Source: Entamoeba invadens IP1 (taxonomy: Eukaryota > Evosea > Mastigamoebida > Endamoebidae). From it: a stretch of 25,212 nt of DNA. The notes below the pieces were generated by a model that was not told the DNA's origin, did no database searches, and was given only the letters and a program-made list of their open reading frames with translations. Shown here one piece after another: positions 10,290-20,599 of this stretch. Both the position numbers and the translations under genes were made by a program. The stretch spans positions 28,902-54,113 of the forward strand of contig NW_004191834.1 in the NCBI RefSeq assembly GCF_000330505.1, in the 5' to 3' direction. Numbering within the stretch: the first letter of the stretch is position 1; the number at the start of each line of letters is the position of its first letter.

Positions 10290-12469
10290 TTAATATTTGT
10301 ATTTTTTTAGGCTTTTTTCACTTCGTATTTTTAGACTTCTGTTTTTATACCCAAAAGATTTATCGACAAGTTTGGATGTAGCTGTTCTTTTTTTCCCTTT
10401 GCATTTTATATATTTTGGATCTTTAATTTCATCAGTGTCATACACGTGATTGTCATATTGATTTAGTCATTAAAATTTTTTTCTGCAAATTCTGTTGTTG
10501 ATTCGAATATCGTTTTTCTGTTGAGTTTTTGACTTGCTTCGTTCAAAATGCCAATTAAGACACTTTTAGACATGTCATCATGTTTACTCAAAGTTTCTAC
10601 TGTGTGTTTCACTTCAAAGTTGTCATCACATATCAAAAATCCTAAAAAATCTTTTTCATCAAAAAGTGGTAATTCACTTCGAGAAAAAACAGCAGTCTGA
10701 CCAGACCATTTTATCTTTGAAATAACCAGGAGGGCACGTTTCATCTTGATAATTGTTAATACCCAGAGTTATCCAATATATCATGTGAAAACGTGGAACA
10801 CCAGTCGTGTGATAAACTAAACAAGTACAACAACACCCGTTTCCAATTTCACAATGTTTAATGGCTAGAAATGTTTTATAATTCGATAGAAGATTCTTTA
10901 TTGTGACTGGTGAAAGTTTTCACAACAATTCGGTGGTGATGAGATTGGAAAGTGCACGACTCTCGGTATCACTAAATGGTTTTGCATTGATATGTAATTG
11001 CCTGGTGTAGTTAATAAAGGATTTAGCAGCAACTTCAAACGTTGGTACTGATGCATAAAATGCCTGTGTTGCATGAGAAAAAAATACCTCGACTATGTTT
11101 GTATTGGGAAATAGGTTAATATCAACTTGAGATGGAAAGTATGTCTTTTTGAGATCGAAGAGTGTTTTTAACACTTTGAACTTTCGAGATGGTTTCTCAG
11201 TGTTTTGAGTGGGAAACTTTTTAGCAGCAATCGCTGTTGTGAAGAAAGTCTATATTCTCGTTCCGTGTAAATTCTGTTTTAAGTTCCACTTTTTTATCCT
11301 TTTTAATTTTAGATTGTTCCATTAATTCTATTATTTTTTAAAATAAAGAGCTTCAGTTTTAACAAATTTGCATTTTCTTCAAACATCCCGAAAAATAAAC
11401 CAATTAGTTTCTCTTTTTGCGAGAAATGTTTTTTCAAATTTCTTCCGATGTGAAGGTAACAATGTCTAATTTTTGTATTTTGACCAAATACTTCTTTAAC
11501 CGCTGAATATTGAGACTCCGATCTATCAGCAGAAAACCCAAGAGGTATTTTTTGTTTTATTATGAGTTCTTCTATGAGATTTTGTAAGAATAAAACGAAT
11601 GAATTTTTTGAAGCGTCGTGTAAAAATCCAAAACACAATAGTTGCGTTTTGTCGTTCTTTTTGAATACTGCCACAAACAATGGCAAAACAAATTTGTTAG
11701 TACAGTGAATATCATCTATAGCAAGACAAGAACCATCATATTCTTTAAGAGACAACATATTCACACAAAAGCAACAAACAAAACGGTTTTCGTGATCTGT
11801 ATAAATATTTGTGGTAAAGTCATTGAGTGACTCAAAGTATTGTCGTAAACTTTGTGCTTGTTTCTTTGTATTGTAATTGTATGACTTGGCTCTCAATCTA
11901 TTAATAGTTGTGCTTTGAGTTTGATGTCGTTATTTAGACGTGATTGTGCTGCTGAATCATTTCAATTGGAACTGTATCATATATACCCTTTTTGATTGCG
12001 TTTTCATTATGTCCTTGATGCCATGGATTGGAATAAATATCTTCACGTATACCGTTAATCAGGAAAATATAAATACAAGAATGACAATTCTTGAATTTAC
12101 ACACGAACTGTTGTTTTAGTCCATCACTTCTGGTTTGTGAAGCTTTATAAATTTAAATTTGAATGTGTTCAATAAAATAAAAAGCATTTTTTAAATATCT
12201 TGTATTAACGAAGTATTTATCTGAGTTCCTAGAAGACTAATAAGACCCACTTCAATATTATCATTGACACATAATAAAAATTCGTTTTCGTTTGTATAAA
12301 TTTTTACTACCCACATGTTTGGTGTGTCCACTTTCATTCTCAATTCTCGAATATACGATGGTTTCAAATTAAATTGTGATAGAGAACACAACTCATCTTT
12401 AATATATGAGGGAAATAATGTAATATCAGTCTTTTTCTGAAAAACGTCACATACACATTCAAGCTCCAT
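10290..12469 (-). pseudogene. Mutator-like transposase, frameshifted
   Basis: The reading starts at ATG 12469 (MELECVCDVFQKK) and can be followed in pieces to about 10290, roughly 725 codons. In order: an N-terminal segment (12469-12191); a zinc-finger-like FVCKFKNCHSC with WHQGH (about 12109-12009), as in FLYWCH/WRKY-GCM1-type fingers of MULEs; the DDE core (11896-11309) with the first Asp in LAIDDIHCTNKF (about 11722-11703) and the second in FSADRSESQYS (about 11540-11513); a segment 11174-10920; a SWIM-like CCCTCLVYHTTGVPRFH (about 10837-10785); and a basic C-terminus with DPKYIKCKGKKR. The third acidic residue cannot be placed securely. Stops and frameshifts separate the segments (between 12191 and 11896, 11309 and 11174, 10920 and 10744, and near 10463), so the copy cannot make a full transposase. 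Confidence 0.85.
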
Positions 12470-12493
12470 TTTTGGTAATTATTAGTTTTTTGA

Positions 12494-12799
12494 TAACAGA
12501 ATAAACAGTTGTGTTTATCAATTTGTATGAATAACATATTTATTATATTTTAACTACAAATAAATTATAACAATATATAAATTTATACTTAAAATTATAA
12601 ATATCATGTCTTATAAACATCACATTATTTTTTCTTACTTTTTCTTTTTTTCAACAAAAAATGAAAAAAATAGAACCATTATCATTAATAAAAATATTTT
12701 AATAATTGTAATTAATTTTACTTTTTTTATGGTATATTTTATTAATAAATTATTAAAAAATATAATGTAGATGTGCCGAATCGGGTTTAAAAAAGATTC
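12494..12799 (-). repeat. Right terminal inverted repeat of the MULE
   Basis: Inverted copy of 9833-10140. Its terminal 29 bases supply the first codons (from ATG 12771) of the open frame that runs into the TMK gene. Confidence 0.88.
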
Positions 12800-15700
12800 A
12801 TTGTCTATCAACACGTTGTGTGACTATAGATATGATGGCAGTAAGTTCACAATCAGCCACACAGCCAATCCAGTTTTGAATCGCGACGACTGTGTTGATG
12901 CAACACTTGAAAACGAACTCACTCTTGTTGTTACTGGAAACAGTTATACCCCAACAAAAAGCGAAGTGTGGAAAGCAATCAAATCCACAAGCCCTGCAAT
13001 TGTATTATCTCTTGGACAACTCACGTTGAGTGCAGCGAGTTGTGGCTTTGGTGGAAGTGTCACAATCCCAAAGTCAACAGTGACATGCACACATTTCGAC
13101 ATTTCACAAAACACACAAATCACAACAGAAGGCACATTCAGTTTCTCGACATTCACTGCTACACACCAACTCACAAAAAGCAACACAAGTGGTGTTGTGA
13201 AGGTGTTATTCAGTGGAAGTGTTCCGTCTCTGAGTTCAATTCAATACACTGGAAGTGATTTTACAAACTGCTTTGAGTTGATTTCATACCAAAGTGAAAC
13301 ACAGCAAACACTGGACACAACAAACACAAAGATGCTTGGAAAAAAGTTGGTTCGCCACTGTGGAACATCAACTTTTGATGATGGCATACTGTGTGTTCTT
13401 CTCAAGGGTGATATGAACAACAACACAAGTTATCAAAGCGAAGTGCTTCACTGCCCAACTAACACAGCCAACACGGTGATTCAGATAAACACCGCAAGTT
13501 ACACACAAACAGTCCAATTTGATGGCGTCTTCTCACAACAGATCACACAGACTTCTCTCACTAAGAAAGACACAAAGGTGTCACAATTACAAGACACGAG
13601 TAACAACATGATTTGCATTGACAAAAACTCACTTGATAAACAAACCATCTCAGTGTCAAAATCAGCAACTAAACTGTTTGTGAGTTCTTCATTTGGCTTT
13701 GAAAACACCGCAAAAGCGATGAAGGGTGCAACCGATGGCGTTTCTGTTGTGCGAAGTTCTTTCACAAACTGCACGGCCTTGCTTGTCAAAGGCAGCACAA
13801 CAACATGTGAGAGTTGCAGAAGTTCATATCTCACGAATGGTCTGTGCTTCAATTACGACAGTTCTTGTACCAATTACTATTAGGGAGTATATTTGTTTGT
13901 GTGCGACACGTGTGGCAATGGGAATGAGGCGTACAAATACGAATGTGTTAGTTGTAACACAAATGGTGGAACAAGTGCACACATTATGTTGATGGGAAGT
14001 GTGTTGAGTGTGATGACTGGAATTTTGTTGAAAGTGGTGTGTGCCAAGGAGTTGACAGAGCAACAACACTTCTTCATGGCAGAGGAATTTCACTCAAATG
14101 TGCAAATGGGTACTACAGTCACTACGATATGTGTTCAAAAGCAGCAGCAACGTGTTTACAACAAACCGACTCAACGACATGCACAGTTTGCAAAACCGCG
14201 AGAGTCTTACATGATGGCAGTTGTGTTTCCAAATCAAACTTTGATAGAAATTCGAACACAGAAGTGTTGAGTTGTGTTGGTGGGTACTTTGTGGCAAAAC
14301 AGCAAACGTGTGCCAACAATGCACAGACAAGTATGGTGCTCTCTGTTCGTTGTGTAACTCTTCAAGTTGTCTGAAATGCAAAGATGCTGTTTTAACAATG
14401 GAGGGAACGTGTTCGAGTTACACCGACAGTGGGTGTTCGTCGTCGACAGATGTTCATTGCTCGTACTGTTCAGTTGCAACAAATTATATTAACTCAAATG
14501 GGAAGTGTATAGCCAATCCAAAGAACTGTCTGACTTCTTCAAAGAGTGGAAATTGCTTCGCTTGTGCTGAGGGACTTCATCTTGATGGAACACGCAGTTG
14601 CGTCTCAGAAAGAACAACGGACAACTGCGACCAGATGAGCAAAGCAAACGATCGATGCATTAGGTGTTCATCAGGACATTATCTTGAAAATGGCGTATGT
14701 CCATCATGTCAAGACTTCTGCGTTCTCTGTTCTGACTCAAACACGTGTCTCCAATGCGACTCAAAACACGTCTTTAACGGGACTTATTGCGAAGAAATCT
14801 CTGACAAATTCCACTGCAAAAACTACTTGCAAGGGACATCCACGTGTGTTGTGTGTGAAGATGGCTATTTCAGAAATCCAAAAACTTCTCTTTGTGAGTC
14901 TTGTGTTTACGGGTGTAATAAATGCACCAACGACGCGACGTGTTTGCTCTACAATGTAGACTACTTTTTACTCAGCGACCACGCCCAATGTATTCCATAC
15001 AAAAACTTGACAAATTGTAACGTGACAAGTTCATCTGGGTGTGTGACGTGTTCAGTTGGCTATTACTACGACAACCAGTATTGCTCGTCGTGTTCCTCTG
15101 CAATTCACAACTGCAACAAATGTTACTCCAACACGGACTGCATGTCTTGTGAAAACAATTTCATTTTAACAAACAAAAGTTGTGTTGCAAAAAGTGAAAT
15201 TGCAAATTGTGTGGAAGTGACCAACTCAAAGAGTTCAAAGTGTTCGTTCTGGCACACCACAAACACAGACAACACGTCGTGCATCACACAAGCCGTGTGG
15301 TGGGTGATACTTCTCATTGTCATCGTAGTTGTTGTTATCATCATACTCGTCATAGTCGCCGTCATAGTTTTGGTCATCAAATACCTCAACCACCAGAAGA
15401 TCGAAAAGACGCGTGAGAAGTTCTGTCTCTTTGAAATGGCACTTTCAAATGTCCAATTCATTTCAACGTCAAATTCCGACGTTGTGTTGAACAAAACAGA
15501 AATTCTGTTTGAAGGAGACAACGAGGAGAATCAGATTCCTGTTGCCACTGAAATCCGCGAGTTGGTTTGTGTTGGAAAGGTCGGCAAAAACTCAATTAAA
15601 GTGCAATTCACACTGAAAGGCTCTTCAGACAAGTACGAAATAAAAACAGAGCCAAAAATCATGACGATTTTAAGAGGAAAAGCAATTGAATTTGAAGTCT

Positions 15701-16053
15701 TGTTGTCACCACTTTGTTCGTGCAAAATAGACGACAAGATGGTGCTCTCGTCTGCCAACACGGCAAAAGGACAAACATCTGAAGTGTTGATTTCACTCAT
15801 GAAAATGACAGTGATGTCAACACTTTTAGACCCAGACGAGTTGATTGAAGAGAAACAACTTGGTGAAGGCTTGTTTGGTGTTGTGTTACTTGGGAAATAC
15901 AGAGGTAACAAAGTTGTTATTAAAGAGATGAAAAACATGAACAACAACACTTCGATGGAAGAGTTCAAGAAGGAAGTTTCCATGTTGGACAAGTTCAGAA
16001 TTGATTATGTTGTAAACTTCTATGGCTCTGTGTTTATACCGAATAAGATCTGT

Positions 16054-16241
16054 ATGGTCACCACAACCAGGCGTTTACCAAAATTTACACGATTAATGCC
16101 GAAGCCCAAAAATGCCTTAGTCTAATTTTATGAATGTTTTTCTTTTAAAAATACGTTTTTGGGAAAAAATTAACACCAGCCCACCGTTTTTTAAAACGAA
16201 AACGAGGCAAAAAATTAATACTATTTTTTTGTGATGGTCAC
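16054..16241. mobile_element. 172-bp insertion with 8-bp direct repeats inside the TMK kinase
   Basis: The kinase reading NKICMVT stops at 16061 and resumes as VTEFA at 16234. Between them lie 172 non-homologous bp (16062-16233), flanked by ATGGTCAC at 16054-16061 and 16234-16241. The insert starts CACAA and ends TTGTG, a 5-bp inverted end. This is the signature of a small DNA-transposon (MITE-like) insertion; an 8-bp duplication is typical of hAT elements, 9 bp of Mutator. The insert shares no clear end sequence with the MULE at 9833-12799. A spliceosomal intron is unlikely because the borders lack GT...AG. Confidence 0.7.
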
Positions 16242-16258
16242 TGAATTTGCAGTGACCA
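16235..16258. repeat. Hairpin TGGTCACTG / CAGTGACCA at the insertion border
   Basis: A 9-bp perfect inverted repeat with a 6-base loop (16244-16249) lies directly at the right border of the insertion. It can be extended by GTG (16231-16233) and CAC (16260-16262) across an A-A mismatch. The right arm replaces the residue or two normally found between EFA and GSL in the family, and contributes to the frameshift. Confidence 0.75.
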
Positions 16259-16598
16259 ACACGGAAGTTTAAAAGACTTGATGAGACACAAAAAGGCGGA
16301 AGAAGTTGTTTTAAGTGTACATGTTAAAATCATATACGATGCAATTAAGGGGTTGGAGTATTTACATAACAACGGCATTTTACACAGAGACATCAAGCCT
16401 GACAACTTATTGGTGTTCTCAATTAATCTGAAAAACAATGTGAGTGCTAAACTGACCGACTTTGGGTCATCGAGAAATTACAATGCTATGATGACTAACA
16501 TGACATTCACGAAGGGAATCGGAACACCAAAGTTCATGGCACCTGAAGTGTTGGAGAAAAGTCCATACAAGAACAGATTTTTAAAATACAAAAATTAA

Positions 16599-17111
16599 AC
16601 CCTCGCGTTTAGTTAAAGTATTATAAAATATAGTTTAAAATGGGTGCACCCTAAAACGGACGAATTTATATAATACTGTGGCTTTTTGTATTTTTTTGTT
16701 TTTTGAGAAATAATGTCGATTACAATTCTATTATTTTCATACTCATAAATTTAAAATTGAATTCAAGAAAATATTATAAAAATACAAAAATTGATTAATA
16801 ATTACGAATACTTGATATAATTGTTGTTATTGAGATAGTATTATAAACATACCATTCTTAGAGCTAAGTAATAATATTTGCCATTTTTTTATTTGATAAA
16901 TATGTGAACTGATTTAAAATTGATGAGAATATATTGAATATCATTCTTTATTTATTTTTAAAAACTTGGCTTAAATTTTTATTATATCAAAAGTGTTAAT
17001 TGAAATTCAAATGATTATGTTTATTTTATGTTTTCATCAATAGAATTAATCTTTATCTTTAATTGTATCACAAGTTTAATAAATAATACAAATTTTGATA
17101 TAATAATTGAA
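16599..17111. other. AT-rich spacer
   Basis: No gene seen. It contains a perfect palindrome GGGTGCACCC at 16642-16651, unusually GC-rich for the location. No continuation of the truncated kinase was found here. Confidence 0.55.
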
Positions 17112-17690
17112 TTAAAGTAGAATCGAAACAATTATAGTAAGGAGAATAAAAGAGCCAATAGCAGATGATGGTTGAATGTTGCGATTTATTATTCTACTTT
17201 TATCTTTTTCTTCGCATACATTTAATTTAACAACTATTGTTTTTTCGGCTTCTCCTTCGCATTTATCATTTTTGAAGATAGATATAATAACTTCTTCTTT
17301 ATTGATTACTCCTCTTCCATATGTATTTTCTGTGCCACGTTCTTTTACACATCCTGGTTTATTATATGTTATTAATGGTCCATATTCTTTTGGATACGAA
17401 CAAGTGTTATCAAAGTAAATTTCGGTCTGAAATAAATGTTCAGGTAAATCTTTTATTAATGCAAACTTCTCTGCTACTGATGGATTTAATGTCATTGTAT
17501 TGCAATCCTTTCCAGCAAAATAAGTTAAATTATTTTTTGTTGCTGCACTGATTTCAAATCGACCAAATTCCAACGGTTGTGATTTGATACATTTCCCTAT
17601 TTCAACTCCCAAAAAGATGTTACTTTCATCAACATATGCATATTCTGAAACGGTAAGTGTTGAACACACCAAAAGCAAAATAATGTTCAT
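17112..17690 (-). CDS. Secreted, probably GPI-anchored Cys-containing protein (192 aa)
   Basis: An intact ORF from ATG 17690 to TAA 17112-17114. The N-terminus MNIILLLVCSTLTVS is a signal peptide, with cleavage probably around residues 15-18. The mature part has six cysteines (34, 63, 97, 114, 144, 159), an even number compatible with three disulfides, and an N-linked sequon at N54 (NLT). The C-terminus, SSAIGSFILLTIIVSILL, is a hydrophobic stretch running to the stop with no cytosolic tail, as expected of a GPI-attachment signal. It is the only long undamaged gene in the window, lying between two dead TMK genes on an otherwise AT-rich stretch. I do not recognise the family. A surface or secreted role is inferred from topology only. 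Sequence composition is coding-like and no intron is needed. Confidence 0.8.
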   Translation of the reverse strand: MNIILLLVCSTLTVSEYAYVDESNIFLGVEIGKCIKSQPLEFGRFEISAATKNNLTYFAGKDCNTMTLNPSVAEKFALIKDLPEHLFQTEIYFDNTCSYPKEYGPLITYNKPGCVKERGTENTYGRGVINKEEVIISIFKNDKCEGEAEKTIVVKLNVCEEKDKSRIINRNIQPSSAIGSFILLTIIVSILL

Positions 17691-17722
17691 TTGATTTTAA
17701 GTTTATAATACGTACTTTTATA

Positions 17723-17734
17723 GTTATTTTATAC
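17723..17734 (-). promoter_or_regulatory. TATA-like element upstream of the 192-aa gene
   Basis: GTATAAAATAAC on the minus strand, 33 bases upstream of the ATG at 17690, resembles the Entamoeba TATA-like core element (GTATTTAAA class). The short distance fits the very short 5' leaders of Entamoeba mRNAs. A second TATAAAAG lies at 17715-17722. In such AT-rich DNA chance matches are common. Confidence 0.4.
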
Positions 17735-18124
17735 CTCTTTGTTATATTTTTGTTTATTATAAACTTCAACTTATATGTTTGAATCCTTAAGAAATATATT
17801 TAGAAAGTATTAAAAATAGATTTTATGTATTAATTATTATAATTTAATAAAGTAATTATCATTTAATATAATAATGTAAAATTAGTTAATGAAATAAATA
17901 AACCAAAGAAACTTAAAAGTTTAATGTTGGGATTTGAAGTCAAAAAATCAAATATTTTAGTTGTATAAATAACAATATTTACGGCTTTTATAAAATGTAT
18001 ACTGTTATTCTTATTATTATAATTATTTCATAACACAACTTAAAATGTAAAACAATAAAATATAAATCAATTTTTATGAATTGTGTTTGTAATAAAATGT
18101 TTTAATTTTTAAAAATACATTTAA
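17735..18124. other. AT-rich spacer, no gene seen
   Basis: This separates the 192-aa gene from the end of the minus-strand TMK relic. No open frame or RNA signal was found. Confidence 0.55.
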
Positions 18125-20072
18125 TTAACAATCTTTTGGATGAATTTTACACCTACAAATATTGATAATATCATAACAATCATTTGGAATCGTTTCAAGA
18201 TTTTTGAGCTTTTTCCCACTTATAACTAACTGGACTATTTTCAGTGGAAACTTATAATCGGTTTTATTGTATGCTTCTCTTTAATTAATTACTTTAAATA
18301 CTTTATACATAGCAATACCAAACAAATAAATATCAGCCCTCTTTTTGTATTTTTTGTTTTAAAACTTCAGGCGCCATATATATCGGTGTGCCCATTTTCT
18401 TTAAAAAAGTCATGTTAGTCACCAACAAATTCACATTTCTCGCACACCCAAAATCAGTTAATATGGCATTCACTATATCTTCTGAATCAAATAAAAAATA
18501 TTGTCTGGTTTTATGATTATGTGTAATATTTTATTCTCATGAAAAAACGAAATACTTTTTGAAGCATCTGACACCATTTTGACTCGTACCTTTATGTTAT
18601 TTTTTCATATTTTAATATTTTTCATTTATTCCTGCTTACTTCCAAATTGAGCAAATTGAGTAACCATGCAGATCTTATTTGAAATGAACACAACACCATA
18701 GAAATGGACGATATATTAACTCCCGAATTTGTCCAACATGGAAAATTCTTTTACAAACTCCTGAAGTGACTTTATATCATTTACAATTAATTTTAATTTT
18801 TAAATGCAACAATGTTTTCTTTAAAACTCCCTTTATAGTAAACATTAAACGATCCTTCACCGATTTTTTTTCTTATTCGTTCAATTCTTCGGTACCTAAA
18901 CGAGTTGAAATTTGCCTTTTAGATTTTACTTTAATTGATATTTCAAATGTTATACGTTTTTCATATCTACTGATATTAACACTATTTTGTCATTAATTCT
19001 ACATGATTTTTTTTGGTTCAAATATATTTTAAATACAACAGTGGTACCCATCTTAATAACAACAAATTGTGGTTCAACTCGTTTTGAGCATTAATCAGTC
19101 AAATTATTAATAAAAATTGCACTTTATATATGTTATTATTGACATTGCCAACACATATCGATTCACGATTTTCAGCAGCCACTGGAATCTCTTTTTATTT
19201 ACGTTTTCAAAAACAATTTCAGTTTTACTTAACAAGATGTATTTGTTTGTAGTTTTTAAAAATGAAATAACGATTTTTCATCGAGAATATACTGATGCCA
19301 TTTTTTGTTTGTTGATCTTTTGAATACTTCAAATAAACCTTTATTGAATTAGTTTATATGATAAAAATATTGATAACAATAAAACAGTAAACAAAATAAA
19401 TATAAAAATGACCCATCACACAGCTTTCTTAATACAAAAGTGCCACACTCACTTAAAGAATTTCAAAAGGTTCATTTGGAACATTTTGAACGAGAGACTG
19501 CTTGACAGTTTTAAATAAAAATGTGATTAAAACAAACAGAATTGACTTATATTCCGTCAGAGAAACATGTCAGACAGAAATTTTGAGAGTTACAAGTGTT
19601 ACAATTACTGTCGCAATTTTGACATTGATTTGAGTCGATTTGGTTATACCCATATTTGCACTTTGAACGCCAACTTTCTGTCACTTCATCCTGACAACTC
19701 TCTGATAAAAGTAAACGGGGTAGACAATTTCCTGAAGTCGTTTTAAATTTTGTTGAATTAAATTGAAGACATTTTGTTGATGAGGAAAATACAAGAAGAG
19801 TACAAGATGTCACAATCAAAGCAGTTGATACCATTTTTGAAATATCAGTCTGAACATTCACTACACATTTTTGTTGAAATAGATTTGTTTCATTTTCCAA
19901 TCAATTTATCATTTCACTTGTATTCATATTTTAATAAAAATTAGCCTTCATCACATCTTAAACAATATGAAAAAAATAACACGTTTGAAATAAAGAAATA
20001 TTACATTTCAAACCCTTTTTTGAATCAGAATTATACCCATTTACACATTCAATACATTTAAAGAAATTATTG
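18125..20072 (-). pseudogene. Transmembrane receptor-like kinase (TMK family), heavily decayed
   Basis: Reading the minus strand from about 20070: Cys-rich pieces (FFKCIECVNGYNSDSKKGLKC, then YCLRCDEG near 19950; the 19900-19547 frame with KCKYGYNQIDSNQCQNC and CNTCNSQNFCLTC); a membrane span rich in F/L/Y (about 19420-19350); juxtamembrane KTEIVFENVNKK, IPVAAENRESICVGNVN, VEPQFVVIKMGTTVVFKIYL and CRINDKIVLIS (about 19260-18970); LGTEELNE then the kinase. The kinase has GEGSFNVYYKG (about 18865-18829), NKICMVT, HIIIKPDN (about 18527-18504), DFG (18447-18455), YMAPEVL (APE at 18366-18374), and a C-lobe ending IINICRCKIHPKDC-stop. Many stops and frameshifts break it. The catalytic HRD has become HII, losing the catalytic Asp. 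It lines up domain by domain with the copy at 12800-16598 and retains the C-lobe that copy lacks. Confidence 0.88.
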
Positions 20073-20599
20073 TTTTACAATTTGTAGTAATTACTCAAAT
20101 TGTATTATTTAATACTATATTTTAATATTTATACTCCATTTATGATACAGTGATGTTGTAATCTAAGTACTATACTATTTATATATTTTATTATTATTTA
20201 TAGTATTATTATTGAATAAACACAAACACTTGTTTATGTGTTGAAATAACAATTGATGTTGTTTCTTCACAAACATTTATGAACTGGTCAACTTTGTAGT
20301 TGATTTTATAACAATATCGTTTTCATTTTAATTGAAAATGTTAAATTTGTTGTTTGTTTTATTGAGTGGGTATTTTTATAATAAAACTAAAAATAGAATT
20401 CTTTATAGAGCGGTAATTAAGGTTTAATTGGCTAAAAATGCCCGCTCTTGAGAAAACAAAATTACCATACTTTCCGGCTTTTGAAAGGTTTTACTTTATT
20501 TATTATTAAAAATTTTAAATAATTAAAATAAAAAATGGGAATAGTAAGAATCAAACCAACAGTCTTTACCGAATACCTTAAATTTTATTAAAAAAATAA
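20073..20599. other. AT-rich stretch with a short GC-paired hairpin
   Basis: No gene. At about 20407-20449 AGAGCGG and CCGCTCT face each other across 28-29 bases, a 7-bp stem standing out from the AT-rich background. Confidence 0.45.

Larger units (their letters stand above)
9833..12799 (-). mobile_element. Mutator-like element (MULE) with long terminal inverted repeats
   Basis: Two inverted repeats of about 307 bp (9833-10140 and 12494-12799) bound a 2.97-kb unit whose interior, on the minus strand, holds a broken Mutator-type transposase. Long inverted repeats and a MULE transposase with zinc-finger, DDE and SWIM-like regions define the Mutator superfamily, known in Entamoeba. The repeats still match at most positions, including the outermost GAATCTTTTTTAAACCCGA, which suggests relatively recent activity compared with the surrounding relics. 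The 9 bp outside the ends (AAATACGAA on the left, ATTGTCTAT on the right) do not match, so no target-site duplication is visible. The right end abuts the TMK gene. Confidence 0.88.
12800..16598 (+). pseudogene. Transmembrane receptor-like kinase (Entamoeba TMK family), disrupted
   Basis: Domain order: a Cys-poor N-terminal ectodomain (12800 to about 13790); a CxxC-rich ectodomain (to about 15290); a membrane span, mainly I/V from WWVILLIVIV (about 15298-15387); a juxtamembrane module with LCSCKIDDKM (about 15712-15740); and a kinase from LDPDELIEEK (15826). The kinase has the Gly-rich loop LGEGLFGVV, Lys in VVIKEMK, HRDIKPDN (16383-16406), DFG (16458-16466) and MAPEVLE. The family is thought to sense external signals. 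Lesions: TAG at 13881-13883; a frameshift near 13975-13985; another near 14300-14315; a 172-bp insertion at 16062-16233 ending the frame at 16125; extra bases before GSLKDLM (about 16263); and loss of everything after PEVLEKSPYKN (about 16572), that is subdomains IX-XI. Its native start is gone: the open frame begins inside the MULE repeat at 12771. The longest intact run is 14272-16125. Confidence 0.9.

Noticed and set aside
12944..14482. Numerous open frames on the minus strand and in alternate frames across the TMK gene
   Set aside because: They are shadows of the Cys-rich TMK reading. Their Cys, His and Thr content follows from the real codons, and none has its own motifs.
16062..16233. 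Spliceosomal intron in the TMK kinase
   Set aside because: Borders lack GT...AG and the Entamoeba-type GTTTGT donor. The 8-bp direct repeats and inverted ends fit an insertion better.
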